A stretch of 64,000 nucleotides of DNA, taken from the NCBI RefSeq assembly GCF_000003815.2, contig NC_049988.1, positions 11,118,657 through 11,182,656 on the forward strand. Direction: 5' to 3'. The notes under the pieces were generated by a model. The model was given only the letters and a program-made list of their open reading frames with translations. It had not been told where the DNA came from and searched no databases. Position numbers and translations under genes: made by a program. Of this stretch, positions 48,801-61,045 are shown piece after piece. Position 1 is the stretch's first letter; each line of letters begins with the position of its first letter. The stretch is from Branchiostoma floridae. Its lineage: Eukaryota > Chordata > Leptocardii > Amphioxiformes > Branchiostomatidae.

Positions 48801-51800
48801 AAGTGACCAACCATTCATTGCTACAGTGTCTGACTAGTGATCAGAAAACCATGAAATTTGACACTTCCACAGGACATAAAAATTCCAAGAATTGTCTTGT
48901 TTTGATTTGAGATTTCCAAATTTACAATTCTTTGTGATGTACATTGTACTCAAGTATGAACCAAACTTATTTATTTTGCTGGATATCAAAGACTGCAAAG
49001 TTCCTATTATTAACCTCTTGGAATAGGACTTTACAACTAAGAAGATGTCATCAACTTCCAAGCCACGTTTCCATTGTATTGACCACTGTATAGTTCTGCT
49101 GTTGTCACTTGATGTGATGTAGTCTGGTGTGTGATTCTATACATGTGCAATGTGCACTCTGACTAGTAGCAGCGACTTTACACATGTACTTCATAAATTT
49201 CACGTTCTATCTCTCCCTTGCTCTGGACATGACAGGTCTACCATGTAGGTTATCTATTTCCTCTTAGTCCTCTTACTATGGGTGTAGAGGGGTGATAGCA
49301 AGATAGTGTTGAATTGTCACCTTAGCACTTCTAACTGGAAAAGACCCTTCATCACGTTTTGGCCAGAGGAAAAAAAAAAGAATAGGAAAAACAGTTTTAT
49401 TTCTGCATTATACAACTGTAGTTGTATCGTTGGTAACAAACTAGTGATGACCCTGATCCTCAAACCTTTGTATACATGTATGTGCCTATTACGGGATAGG
49501 TATACTCTCAATTCAAATGTGTACTTATGCATGTTATAATTATTTCTATTGAGCATGGATATATATAATGTATACTTTATACCTATGAAATGTCGAAAAG
49601 TTGACCAGTGACAAAAGTATTGTTTTCCCAGCTCCTTGGATCAATTGTAGCAAAATTTTAATTTTCAGGCCGCGAAGCTGCTAAACTACGCGAAGTGTCA
49701 GGGCCTCTGCGACGCCTGCTTCGTGGTGTTCGCCATCATTTTCTTTGTCAGCCGCCTTTTCATCTACCCATACTGGTGAGATCAACAATTTCTGTACCAT
49801 CTTCCTTGCAATATACAGTAGAAGCCAGTTAATTGCACAACGGATTATCGCACACTTCTGTTAATTGTACAGGATTAAAAAATCCCAAACTGGTCCAGTC
49901 CAACTGGATAACTTCGCTTTGTTGCACCATTCGGATAATTGCCTTAAATAAACTGGCAAATGGGGAGTGCAATTAAGCGGCTTCTACTGTACCTGATAAG
50001 GTATTTTATGTGATACATTTTTGTTTCCAAGAAAATGTCAAACCCAACCTGTATAGATATACAAACAGTCTCTTTTTGCAATAATTTTTATCACTGTCTA
50101 TTGCATGTATCACATCTAATGTCCCTTGCATCTGTGTTCCTACAATGTATTTATGCCTCTGGCATGAACTTGCAAATAAACTTTCATAACGTATTGAAAG
50201 CCTATTCTTTACCTTTGAATACCATGTTGCATGTTAACTGTATCTCTGTTATATACCTTGCCTCTTCCCTCATGACCTCAATGAAAAGAGGCTTGCAGGC
50301 CAATTTGAGCTTTCATGAATAAACAAAGGTTCAAACAAACAAAGAAATGTACATGTAGTTGTTACCAATGTCACTTGACTTGACGTGGTGTTCCAGGCTG
50401 GTGTACTCTGCTGCTACGGACAGTACCGTTATTGCGGGCACGGGCATGTTCCCGGCGTACTACGTGTTCAACGGGCTGCTCCTCCTGCTGCAGTGCCTCC
50501 ACATCTTCTGGGGCATCACCATCGCCAAGATGGCCTACAAGTTCGTCATCAGCGGAACTGTGAGGACCTCTCTTGACTTGTTTTGGCCCAATTTACACTT
50601 GTTTCTTGAATCTGTAGTACTGTGCTAGATTCGCGCCCGCTTTACACCCACTGGCCGGAAGCCTAGCAGGACACCTGCTGCTCCCTGATTGCCAAAAAAC
50701 TCATGACCTATCGATGTGTGACCTATCACAAACTGTGACATTTTGTGAGCATGAGTTTTAAGCATGCTTCATGTTTGTCAAAAAGTAGGCTTTTTCTGAT
50801 GCAAGGCTCTCAGGAAGGCATGCAGCCACACTTCATTTCTGTTTACAGGTCCCAGAAAAAATCTGTAGTATACTACAGTAGTAGACTGTGACGTGTAGTA
50901 CTACAGTTAAAATAACAAGTGTAAATCGGGTCTAAGTTACTTGGAACCAGGGTTAAATCTGTCATTTTAAGCCTATGAAAATATGTGTTCAACGATACAG
51001 TCAAACCTGCCCGAGCGACCACCTCTTCTCAGCGACCACCTGGCCATTTCGACCGCTTTTTCTCGGTCCCAATTTTTTTCCCATTGACGTAAGCATTAAG
51101 CGACCTTTTCTAAACGACCACCTGGCCAACGTGACCGCGACCGGCCCAAATTGGGACCCATAACGACCGCATCTTTTACAAAATTGAGGTTTTCATCGAT
51201 TTTCGATGATAACTAGTGCGATTTTGTGCCGAAATTGTTATAAGAAAATCCGAATTTAGTTGTTACGGAAGTTTTTTTTTTTCTAAACCAAGTTCATTAT
51301 AAAGTGAACGAATGTTGAAACGTATATAGCCTCATACTTTTTAAAAGAAAGATCTGTGTAGCTCATACATTTTTAAGAAAGATCTGTACGTGTGGGTGCT
51401 TTTGTCCAACTGTACTGTACATTCACCCATGCGTAAGTACGCTATCGGGACGTACCGGGCATCGAATTCGAAAGGTGCACCTTAGTTATTTCAGATAGAA
51501 CAGAGCGACGCATGCTTGTATGGTAACTGACAGCATCAAAGTTCCCTTACTGTCTAAAACGTTAGTGTACAGGTACTTGAGCTTTAAAACACTGTATCGT
51601 ATAAAAGCTTGGAGTTAAATTTACAATTTCCAGTGTGCGTGTTTATTTGACATTAAAGACTCGCTTCTTTGCGTGCGTGCAGCGTGCTTGCTATTTAACA
51701 CAATGGAAACCATTTATACTTTTCATCCTGTGACCGAGTGAAATCGTTTCCGCCCCAACAAGCAAATTTCCGTCGTGGGATGGAAGAACAGGTCCTTGAG

Positions 51801-53095
51801 ACAGCCCTGCATGGAACACTACTGTGTGCGAGAACGGCATTTGATTGATTTGAAAGTGTTGTCATTACCTCCATGAAATTTCATGGAGGTTATATTTTAC
51901 CCCGCGTTTGTCTGTGTGTCTGTGTGTCTGTCTGTCTGTGTGTAAACAAAATAACTCAAGAACGGCTGGGTGGATTGGTTTCATACTTGGTGTGTTGGTA
52001 GTGTGTGATGAAAGCTGGAAATGATTAGATTTTGGGCCCCCTAGCGGCTTCCCTTGGTACTGCAGAGCAACTTCCGGTTTTGGTATCTCGGTGTTCTGAA
52101 CAAGCTATGGCCACGATTTTTGAGTATAAGATAGCTCTTGTGCTCAGAAAGAAATGACATAAGTTTGGGCCCCCTAGCGTCTAGTTTTGGGATAGCAGGG
52201 GCATTTTTGTCAAAAACTTCTGAAGACGATAACTCAAGAAGGGAACAACGGATTTTCATGATTTTTGGTATGTAGGCACCTTGGGCAATGTTGTACAAGA
52301 TGAAATACTAATTATGCAAAATAGGAGCAAATTTGCATAATTAATGACAACATTCAATCATAGCAGTTTTTTCTATGTATCTCTTGTCTTGGACGTTATA
52401 TGGTCTTGAAATTTGGGTGGTAGATAGCTTACAGTGTCATGACAAAGTGGAGCAAGTTTCAGCCCCCTAACATTCAATTTAGGAACTGCAGGGGCATTTT
52501 TGTCGAGACATTCCAAAGAGGATAACTGCAGAAAGGATTAACGGATTGTCATCATATTAGGCATGCGGGTACCTTAGGCAAAGATGTTCATAATGATATA
52601 CATGTTATGCAAATGAGGACTTAATTTGCATAATTAATGAGGAAATTGTATAATTCCATTGTTTTCAATAACTGGACTTCAATAAATGTAACACATGTTA
52701 ATTATGATAGGTGGAATATAAGCAGATACTGAATATGGTAATGAGGAACTTATTTGCATAATTTATGTAAAAATTGCAAAACCGCTTTATGATTAATAAT
52801 GGGAATTTTATAATTGTGACATGTGTACGTTTGTCAATGATGAACAACACCATGCATAAATTATGTTAATGTCTTAGTCATTTGCATGAAATTTACAAAA
52901 GCTCTAAATTTTCATGGAGGTATGAGGTCGCCGAACTCTAGTTTTGAAAATAAAATTCGTTGTTCTGTTTCTTTCCAGGCTGAAAAAGATGACAGAAGTG
53001 ATGTGGAGGAGAACAGCGATGTGGACGAAAATGGCAAAATCAACGGCCTATACCAGAATGGCCCCACCTCGAACTCGACCAATCACGTTCACTAA
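30872..53095 (+). CDS. CERS: Ceramide synthase (CERS5/CERS6-like) with Hox-like domain, complete
   Basis: Coding exons 30872-31044, 41092-41325, 41686-41743, 41925-41975, 43416-43508, then 44362-44490 or 44596-44724, 49669-49775, 50397-50559, 52979-53095. With one version of exon 6 the protein is 374 residues plus TAA, like vertebrate CERS2-6. It joins acyl-CoA to sphinganine or sphingosine in the ER membrane. The N terminus [20 protein letters not shown] has the NxT glycosylation site (NVT). A truncated homeobox-like domain covers about 75-128 ([17 protein letters not shown]). The TLC domain follows, with the Lag1p motif in exon 6 (HH at 211-212, HD at 238-239). AAKLLNYAK and the tail [16 protein letters not shown] resemble CERS5/6; acidic Ser sites suit CK2 control. 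The start overlaps a YY1-like AAGATGGTGGC. The first intron is 10 kb and full of transposons. Confidence 0.95.
31690..31932 (-). mobile_element. 5S rRNA-derived SINE (SINE3-type)
   Basis: On the minus strand, GATCTCGGAAGTTAAGCAA, GTGCTTGGATGGGGGACC and TTGCTGTAGCC follow the order and spacing of the internal promoter half of 5S rRNA (A box, C box, 3' end). The sequence then continues into an unrelated body (GGGAGGGACGTAAAACGG and GGGTCCCGTGCTCGAGG), as expected for a 5S-derived SINE rather than a 5S gene. The 5' part of 5S is diverged. It lies in ceramide synthase intron 1. Boundaries are approximate. Confidence 0.75.
32812..33390 (+). mobile_element. Mariner-family element, internal deletion derivative
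   Basis: Inverted ends starting CGAGGGGCGTTCAAGAAGTA are complementary over about 34 bp and flanked by TA (32810-32811, 33391-33392). Length is 579 bp, against about 1.3 kb for a full mariner. The left part still encodes the N terminus of the transposase; the DDE catalytic part is gone. Confidence 0.9.
32974..33285 (+). pseudogene. Truncated mariner transposase (DNA-binding N terminus)
   Basis: The frame contains [20 protein letters not shown], then [20 protein letters not shown] and PRPGRPSSA, which is the first helix-turn-helix and linker region of mariner/SETMAR-type transposases. After about 90 residues homology ends at the deletion junction and the frame stops shortly after. The catalytic triad is absent, so it cannot transpose DNA, though a protein able to bind the element's ends is conceivable. 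Confidence 0.85.
33799..35191. mobile_element. Foldback, Mutator-like DNA transposon with inverted tandem arrays
   Basis: Both ends carry arrays of a TCATTTCGTTACA unit, facing each other (left 33806-33916, right 35052-35187 as TGTAACGAAATGA). Outside them lies an identical 9-bp duplication, GTTTTTAAC, at 33790-33798 and 35192-35200. Nine-base duplications and long inverted ends are typical of the Mutator superfamily. The outermost 8 bp of the two ends match poorly. The middle contains the assembly gap, so any transposase could be hidden there. Confidence 0.8.
34250..34601. other. Assembly gap (352 N)
   Basis: A run of N of 352 positions within the foldback element. Inverted arrays on both sides probably hindered assembly. 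True length is unknown. Confidence 0.99.
36245..36420 (-). pseudogene. Degenerate LINE reverse transcriptase fragment
   Basis: On the minus strand the reading includes [17 protein letters not shown], which resembles the post-thumb region of CR1/L2-type reverse transcriptases (usual wording DPYTKRHI..LERVQ). Only about 50 residues can be aligned by eye, with no active-site box. Strongly decayed. Confidence 0.45.
37208..37423. mobile_element. Small MITE with TACTGTAAA ends
   Basis: Left end TACTGTAAAATTAATGCATT and right end (complement) TACTGTAAATGCAGAAAC face each other 216 bp apart. The body is built of repeated TTCGCGGT-type words, again in both orientations. No coding capacity. The inverted repeats are imperfect, so exact limits are uncertain. 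Confidence 0.6.
38615..38731. promoter_or_regulatory. YY1 site plus duplicated CGCG-rich block inside CERS intron 1
   Basis: ATGGCGGCCATCTTG at 38620-38634 holds a YY1-type core on both strands. It is followed by two direct copies (52 and 42 bp) beginning ATTCAGTCAAACC; the first has an extra 10 bp making the perfect palindrome CGCGAGATCTCGCG. TCTCGCGA words are bound by factors such as BANP or Kaiso at CpG-rich promoters. Promoter function is inference. Confidence 0.4.
39764..39815. repeat. AT/ATT microsatellite
   Basis: Alternating AT followed by ATT-type trinucleotide repeats in CERS intron 1. No function is suggested. Confidence 0.85.
40555..40665 (+). promoter_or_regulatory. Candidate alternative CERS promoter and non-coding first exon
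   Basis: TCACGTGG (E-box) near 40568 is followed by a perfect YY1-type AAGATGGCGGC at about 40621 and, 25 bp later, by a strong donor TAT|GTGAGTAAG. The next exon in the same direction is CERS exon 2 at 41092. A reading from the ATG ends after seven codons, so any exon here would be non-coding. Evidence is motif-level only. Confidence 0.35.
44362..44490 (+). CDS. CERS: Ceramide synthase alternative exon 6a (Lag1p motif)
   Basis: This 129-bp exon is in phase 0 on both sides and encodes 43 residues beginning [20 protein letters not shown] and ending HDVSDIFLE. It contains the two His thought to be catalytic and the HD pair of the Lag1p motif. A Cys replaces the usual Ala after HHV. The acceptor is TTCCAG and the donor is GTACGT, a strong site. 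Exon 6b, 105 bp downstream, is a same-length paralogue, so the pair is best read as mutually exclusive. Confidence 0.88.
44596..44724 (+). CDS. CERS: Ceramide synthase alternative exon 6b (Lag1p motif)
   Basis: Also 129 bp and phase 0 on both sides, encoding [20 protein letters not shown] and ending HDMADIFLE. By my count 27 of 43 residues match exon 6a, and every catalytic His/Asp is kept. HHVATI is the canonical wording. The donor GTCTGT is weaker than that of 6a. Using both exons would insert 43 extra residues without a frame change, duplicating a membrane/active-site segment, so exclusive use is more likely. Confidence 0.88.
45106..45289. mobile_element. MITE family A, copy 1 (AGTTCACCTTTATCC ends)
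   Basis: Inverted ends read GTCCACCTTTATTTGTAGG on the left and AGTTCACCTTTATCTGCTGG on the complement of the right, with the inner word AACCTATATCCG on both. The same family occurs at 60364-60569. About 185 bp, non-coding, in the CERS intron after exon 6b. Confidence 0.75.
47720..48415 (+). mobile_element. Non-autonomous Tc1/mariner-type element, intact copy
   Basis: Inverted ends GAGTCCATTCCAAGACACC are perfect and extend several bases further; TA flanks both sides (47718-47719, 48416-48417). The 696-bp body aligns along its length with the interrupted copy at 20189-22227 and has the unoccupied site where that copy carries a Harbinger insertion. No transposase. Confidence 0.9.
49816..49989. 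mobile_element. Pogo/Tigger-type MITE (CAGTAGAAGCC ends)
   Basis: Ends CAGTAGAAGCCAGTTAATTG and, on the complement, CAGTAGAAGCCGCTTAATTG are 23-bp inverted repeats with two mismatches, flanked by TA. Length is 174 bp. CAGT-starting ends with TA duplications are typical of pogo-group elements. It lies 40 bp after CERS exon 7. Confidence 0.85.
50998..51170 (+). mobile_element. One end of a pogo/Tigger-type element (CAGTCAAACCTG)
   Basis: TA followed by CAGTCAAACCTGCCCGAGCG starts a segment with repeated CGACCACCT words, related in end sequence to the complete MITE at 53676-53853. I did not find the opposite end within the next kilobase, so the element is truncated or longer than expected. Confidence 0.5.
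51868..52920. mobile_element. 1-kb repeat with CCTCCATGAAATTT inverted ends
   Basis: The left end CCTCCATGAAATTTCATGG is itself palindromic, and the right end AAATTTTCATGGAGG is its counterpart. The body holds a short TG-rich repeat near 51905 and about three diverged copies of a module starting near GGGCCCCCTAGCG. No coding sequence. It stops 58 bp before the last CERS exon. Confidence 0.65.
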
Positions 53096-55950
53096 GCAGT
53101 GTCTGGCAGCCAATCACAGCTGGTTTTACATTATCACTATGGAACTGTCGACCAACCAAAAGAGCTGTACTGTATTTTGAAACTTTGGTGTGTACTTGTA
53201 TGTTGTAGAAATCATGCATAGCCTGGTGACCATATTTATCAGTTTAAAACAGAGACGGTTGCTACATTTCGCCTCTCAGAGTTATTTTTATAGGCATCTA
53301 AAAGGTGATGCAATTTTTGTCACAGGCAAGCAGTCAAGGTATTTTGTTTAAGAACATCCACCTTATGTATGATAATGTTGTGTATGTGTTGATAACTACA
53401 GCGTGATTCTTACAACTGAGTAAATAGACCATGTATTGTACTACAGGATATCAACTACAACAACTACTGCTAACGGATAATGTATGTAGAGACTACAAAT
53501 GCTAGTACTGCTTGCTACAAGTATTGATATTCATAGTGTCATTTAGGAGCATTAAGTTAAGACAGGAGAAACAATGTACTTATGTATCCCAGGTGCCAGA
53601 CATGTGTAACAACAATGTGATATTACCCAGGGTAGCCTAGAGGTTTGGTGTTTGAATTTCATGTGCTGTGAAGTACAGTCAAACCTGTATTAGGGGCCAC
53701 CTCTACAGAGGGGCCACCTGTCCATAGTGGCCACTTTTTGTCGGTCCCTTGGGTATTTTATCTACAAGTTGCCACCTCTATACAGAGGCCACCTGTCTAT
53801 AGTGGCCAAATTTGTCCGGTCCCTTGAGTGGCCGCTATAGACAGGTTTGACTGTATATGTGCTTGATTGAGTGAGTTACTTGTACATTTAGATGCAGGGA
53901 TTTCTTTGGGTCTTTTCTGGAGACATCATATCACTGGCCATGCAGTGAAGATTAATCAGCTGTTACTTTTATATGCTGCAGGAGTTTTTTCTTTCCCCTG
54001 GTCTGTTAGGCAATAGGAAAGTATAGATGATACATAAACCCCCTGCATACTTTATTTAGCATGTGCAAAGTTAAACCGTCCCCTTAGAGACTTATGACCA
54101 GGTTCACCGAGACACTACCTCCATTTCACTGCCAAGAAATATCTCTTCCTTGGCTTCAATATCTCTTTTTCATTTACCACAATACTGCTGTGATAAATAT
54201 CCTCAAACATGGGAACATTTGATAATGCCAATGCTGGAATAGAAGATAAGCTTACATTTGTCATTGCTTTGTTTGTGTGAGAAATTTATGTCCTTCGGAC
54301 CAACAGATGCACTTACCACAGGAAAGCATGCTTGAATTGATATGAATATTGGAGCTTACTTTTTTCCCTTTGGCCAAGCAACTGGACAAAATACTGCTGT
54401 TATAGATCCATCATGCGACATGAGATTGTGTTAAGTATTTATCATGGGTAGCTACATTCACATGGGTGACAGCCAGGCTTTCCTGTGGAGAAATTTAAGA
54501 TATAAGTACTAGATTAGTGCATGTGTTATATTGTCAAGGGTATAGATGTTGGTAGTTAGTGTTGCATGAAGAGTTTTGGGTGACATATATCTAGTAGTTG
54601 CCGATGTTTGTGCTAATCAAGGAAATTATTTAGTTGTCAAATCATCTTCTTGATAAGTCTGATGTATATATTAAAACTGTCAGTAACATGACTTCTCTCT
54701 TTGAATTTCTGCATTTGAAACAATATTTCTTGTCGTGTATTTAGTTTATCTGCTGGAAGCCACTAAAATCTGTTCTAATTCCCAAATCGCCAGATGTCTA
54801 GATCGATGACTATCGGACAATGTTGGAGCTTTCTTTCAGTTGGAGTTTTCGTTACATCAATTCTAACTCAAGAGAAAGAACTCTGTCATTAGTACACCTA
54901 TCGGCAAATAGATTGATGTTTCCTGCAAAGTGTTGTTCAATGAAACTACAAATAATTGACTCTCTACATTGATGATGTGGGCTGCTTTTATTATAGTGTT
55001 GGTGGGTTTCCTCCATGATGACGTCATGTACATGTAATTCGTACACGCTATCACCAAGACTGATGTGGTTAATTGTGATGAGGTGGATTTGTTCTCACAT
55101 CAAATACAATGTAACAACCTCTTCTTTCTGTCATTCTTCATTTAATCAGCTCTTTTGATGTCATTTGCTCTTAATTTTAATGTTGGTATCCTCGTTAAAT
55201 GAACTGAAGAAGAGAATACATTAGCTTGACTCAGTAGCAAACACTTTTAAGTGGTTCAAAAGATAAAATGCCAAACACTTGTCAAAAGCATGTCAGAATT
55301 TGAAATTGCAGACATGGACAAGAGTGGAGTTCAGGGACCAAACTTGAAGGTATTCTCATTACATTTTACAAGTCGAAGGGATGGAATATCAGATTACAAT
55401 GGATTAACATCAACCTCCTTTTGTGACCGCAGATAATGAGCTGTCCCATTTGAAGTGTGTTACACCAGAAGGGCGGTTATAGTGGCTAAACAATACAGAT
55501 GTCCTATTCATTCAATGAAAACTATGTTGATCTGGAGATCATTGCGTAGAATGGTGCAATTATGGTATGCAATTGCACCTAAAAGAAATTGTAGTTATAT
55601 TGCATTGATGTTTTTGCTGTGCAATGACATGAAAGAGATATGCCATTCCAGTGCACCTACCAATGACAACCTTGTTTTGCATGATCATTATCCTGTGCTT
55701 AGAGTGTGTAGCCTGAGGCCCTGAACTATATTTCATATGTGACTCTACACTAAGAAGACATACCAAACTTGTACCTTTATGCGCATTCATTTGTGTGATA
55801 CAATTGAGATCAACTGTCTTTTTTTATAATTTTTTTACGTGACCAAGCCTGTGCTTGCGGTCAAATACTCAAAGAATACTTGACGGGAAACACACCATTT
55901 AATAACCAAAGCTGCCTTTTTGTCAGCAACCGTTGGGTTGGAATTAAGTA
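53096..55950. other. CERS 3' UTR and intergenic region
   Basis: No exon is seen here on either strand. The left part is expected to be the ceramide synthase 3' UTR; I could not fix its poly(A) site. It contains the Tigger-type MITE at 53676-53853. Remaining sequence is A/T-rich without recognisable features. Confidence 0.55.
53676..53853. mobile_element. Pogo/Tigger-type MITE (CAGTCAAACCTG ends)
   Basis: Perfect inverted ends CAGTCAAACCTGT (complement at the right end) are flanked by TA on each side. Length is 178 bp. The inside repeats the words GGGGCCACCTCTACAGAGG and ATAGTGGCCA in both orientations. Confidence 0.88.
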
Positions 55951-55992
55951 ATTACATGTCTTCATAGTTGCTCAGCAAGTTCGACCGTTATG

Positions 55993-56231
55993 CCTTATAT
56001 GGTCAAAACTGTTCCTATTGGTTACTTCACCTCGTGCAGTAGGGAAGACCACAGAAGGATGTTCTCAAGGTAGCTTTACATTGTTATGTAAATCGCACAC
56101 CGGCACTGTCATGACTATATATGGAAATTTTCGTGGTGCCTCCACCTTGATAAGAGACAATATACGTACAGTTCTGGCACGAGCAACAGGTACTTCCGCC
56201 AACTCTCCCCGAGAGCGCCTTCTAGATCCAG
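55993..56231 (+). promoter_or_regulatory. Actin gene 1 promoter and non-coding first exon
   Basis: A perfect CArG box CCTTATATGG (55993-56002) is the binding consensus for SRF. A reverse CCAAT box ATTGG follows at 56017-56021 and a second CArG-like box CTATATATGG at 56115-56124. A TATA-like GACAATATAC lies about 30 bp further. A splice donor (CCAG|GTAAAA) ends at 56231; with the acceptor at 57293-57294 it defines a non-coding first exon. The same order and spacing recur before the second actin gene. Confidence 0.75.
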
Positions 56232-56566
56232 GTAAAACAGCCTTTTTTATTTAACTTCTGTAACGATACATAAAATGGTGTTGAAATAGATACAGTGACA
56301 TTGCTTGTTGTCACATTGAAATTGGTAAAATATTGATTATGATGAAGGTGCATTAACAAAATTGGCATAGGTTTTAATCTCTAGGGCATGGGCGTGTTAT
56401 TTGTGTGGGTACTGAAAATCATTTTTTATGCCGCAGAATGTGTATCTCATTCTCATTGTTACTCCACATTCAAATCATATCATCTTAGGAAACAATGATA
56501 CAGAGGGGTTATAAAGAGAAAAGTCAAAATTTTCAGACACCCACTCGGGAAATGTAGACACAGCTA

Positions 56567-56583
56567 CCCCCCCCCCCCCCCCC
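56567..56583. repeat. Poly-C run (17 bp)
   Basis: An uninterrupted run of 17 C in the first (non-coding) intron of actin gene 1. On the other strand it is a G-run that could form quadruplex structure; length is prone to sequencing error. Confidence 0.8.
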
Positions 56584-57318
56584 GGCAAATGATATGATGA
56601 CTTGTCCTTGATTACATAAAGATCCTGCAAGGAGAATTGACTAAGAGAGCATTTATGTCACAAACTACACTTAGCTATAGTTTCACTGAACATATTAGAA
56701 GCTTTCTTTTCTTCGATCAACATGTTAGCTCAGTAGTTACGTATTCATATGCAAGCTGTACCCACAACAAGTCCTATCCCAACCGTCTTCTTCTGTGACA
56801 ACGCTCTCTGTGACTGAAAAAAATGTGAAATTTCCAATAACTTATTCCAAACTGATCTCATGGCTTACATTGAAATGTTCAGTTAAACTTTCCCGCCACT
56901 AAAGGACTCTTTTTCTGGCCAAACAAAGTGTGCCATGTCGCACCACCGTTAGTGACTCATGTAGCCCGAGGCCAAAGACAGAGACATGTCTGAAGTTGGC
57001 CCTTGCTTGTCTGTTAGGGCGTTTACCTGTTAAAGTTAGATGGCCGATGGTTACTGGTAATTCTCGCATTTTCAGCATTGACTGAAATGCGTAGTAGTCC
57101 TCTTGGGAACGATTACCTATATGTGTATGTAACTCCTTCGTAAAAAGGTACAATATCAGACTGACAAAAGCCTATCTTCGGAGTTTCCTGTACAGGCCGG
57201 AAAGCAATAGGGCACGGCCTCTTATGACATGTCAGGTTTAGATAGACGTGATTGGCGAGTAACGTTTTTTTTTTTGTTGTTGATATGTTTAAAGGATCAG
57301 AGAAAATAAGCAGAAAAC

Positions 57319-59433
<2,115 letters not shown>

Positions 59434-59826
59434 AGTTGAAACCTCCCCGTGCCAGCCAAGATTGCTTCAATTCCAGTTTAGCCCAAGTGTAGAATGCAGC
59501 CTCGCGGTGGGGTATGGTAAAGCTTTCTTGCGGAATGGGATCCGCTATAATGATCAGTATCCTCTTTCCCCTTTTTATTAAATAGTGACTTCGGGGTGTA
59601 GCATCATCTTCATTCAAAATGACGTTACCAACACATTCTGAAATGGCACGGTTACCTACGTCGATCCCTTTTGTTACACATTGAACATGTAAACAATTAA
59701 TTTGAAATTCAAAAGCATCAGAGATGACAACAGTATTTTCTTAAGTTAAATTTGGTGGTGAAAATGTGAATCATATATGAAGGAATCACACTAAGACGTA
59801 CCTGAATGTGCTTCTTGAGACTACCT

Positions 59827-59832
59827 AATAAA
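59827..59832 (+). terminator. Polyadenylation signal AATAAA of actin gene 1
   Basis: AATAAA lies 394 bp after the actin stop codon, in non-coding sequence, at a distance usual for an actin 3' UTR. Assignment is by position. Confidence 0.6.
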
Positions 59833-59849
59833 AGTTACTTTGATAAAAT

Positions 59850-60797
59850 ACCTACCTTGTAAAACTCTGTGTGTCGTCCTTCATATTATTTTAATTTGGT
59901 TGACTGTTAGTCTCTGACTACATGCCTTAATTATCTGATTGCCCATGATATATGGCATGCTACAAGTAAAAAAGCTGTAACATATAAGAAAGTTAATACG
60001 GTCTTGATAAGCATCCGTTTCAGCCTCATTGTACTTCAGGTCATTTATAAACCTCTATCCCCATCTTATAATTACCAGTCATCTTAAGATCAGTCCTTTA
60101 GAGAGAGCAGATCTTAACACATACATAAATGTAACTCTGGGTACATTCTGATATATTACAGGTCCGACAACACTCGGATGAGAAAACGTGCCACTCCATA
60201 GCGCCCTCTAGCGCCACCTTTGTACTGAGCTATGCTTTATCTATGCTAAGATCATTGCATTTACCGGTGATCAGCAGGGTAGGCTTATTTGATAGATTAG
60301 GACATTTCAAGGCGAGAGAAACGGTAAATCATTATGCTAACTATGTAAAATATAACCCTAGTAAGTTCACCTTTATCCGCGGGGTAACCTATATCCGTTG
60401 TTTTTCAAAACAGGGTATTCAAAGATATCATGTCGACGGACGGTGGCTTGAAACTGTGGAATGTTGATAATATCGTAATTAGAAACTACCATCCGTCGAC
60501 TTGATATCCTGAAATACTATGTTTCTAACAACAACGGATAAGGGTAACCCCATGGATAAAGGTGAACTAGCGTTAACGTAGTTGTACCCAGTTTATCCTA
60601 ATTCTTTGTTTTATGAGTTCTTTGCACTCATGTCGACGACCTCGTTTTAAGCAATCCTTCAGAACAAATTATTCAAAACGGTGACTTTAAAAAGGGAACC
60701 GGTAAGTGGTATCTAAAAGACTGCTCTATTGTTTGGAACCAATGAGACAGTGGGGCGCACATGTCCTCAGAGTTGTTTAACAAGTTTAACCGTCACT
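59850..60797. other. Intergenic region between the actin genes
   Basis: Non-coding sequence holding one MITE (60364-60569). No RNA gene or exon is seen. The promoter of the second actin gene begins at its right edge. Confidence 0.6.
60364..60569. mobile_element. MITE family A, copy 2
   Basis: Long inverted ends: left AGTTCACCTTTATCCGCGGG and GTAACCTATATCCGTTGTT; the right end is the complement with few differences, and pairing continues inward to GATATCATGTCGACGGACGG. Almost the whole 206 bp can fold into one hairpin. It is related to copy 1 at 45106-45289. Confidence 0.8.
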
Positions 60798-61045
60798 CTA
60801 TATATGGTCATGTTGTGCTGATTGGCTACTAGTGCACGTTTAATAGGGGTACTCCTGAAGATGTCCCGAAGGCAACATTAGAACCTTTCTTATGCAGAGT
60901 GTCCGTTTGCAAGGTGATGACCATATACGGGCATGATTTTGTCGCTTCCACTTTGCCGGGAGACAGTATACCTGACCGTGTGTCACGAGCCACTGTTAGT
61001 GTACAGTTCCGCCCGGCACTTACCGTGAACACCTTCAATACCCAG
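60798..61045 (+). promoter_or_regulatory. Actin gene 2 promoter and non-coding first exon
   Basis: CArG-like CTATATATGG (60798-60807), reverse CCAAT box ATTGG (60821-60825), CArG-like CCATATACGG (60921-60930), TATA-like GACAGTATAC, then a donor CCAG|GTAAGG ending at 61045. The matching acceptor is CTTACAG at 62152-62158, so the first exon is non-coding. Spacing between the two CArG boxes is 123 bp here and 122 bp in gene 1. Confidence 0.75.
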
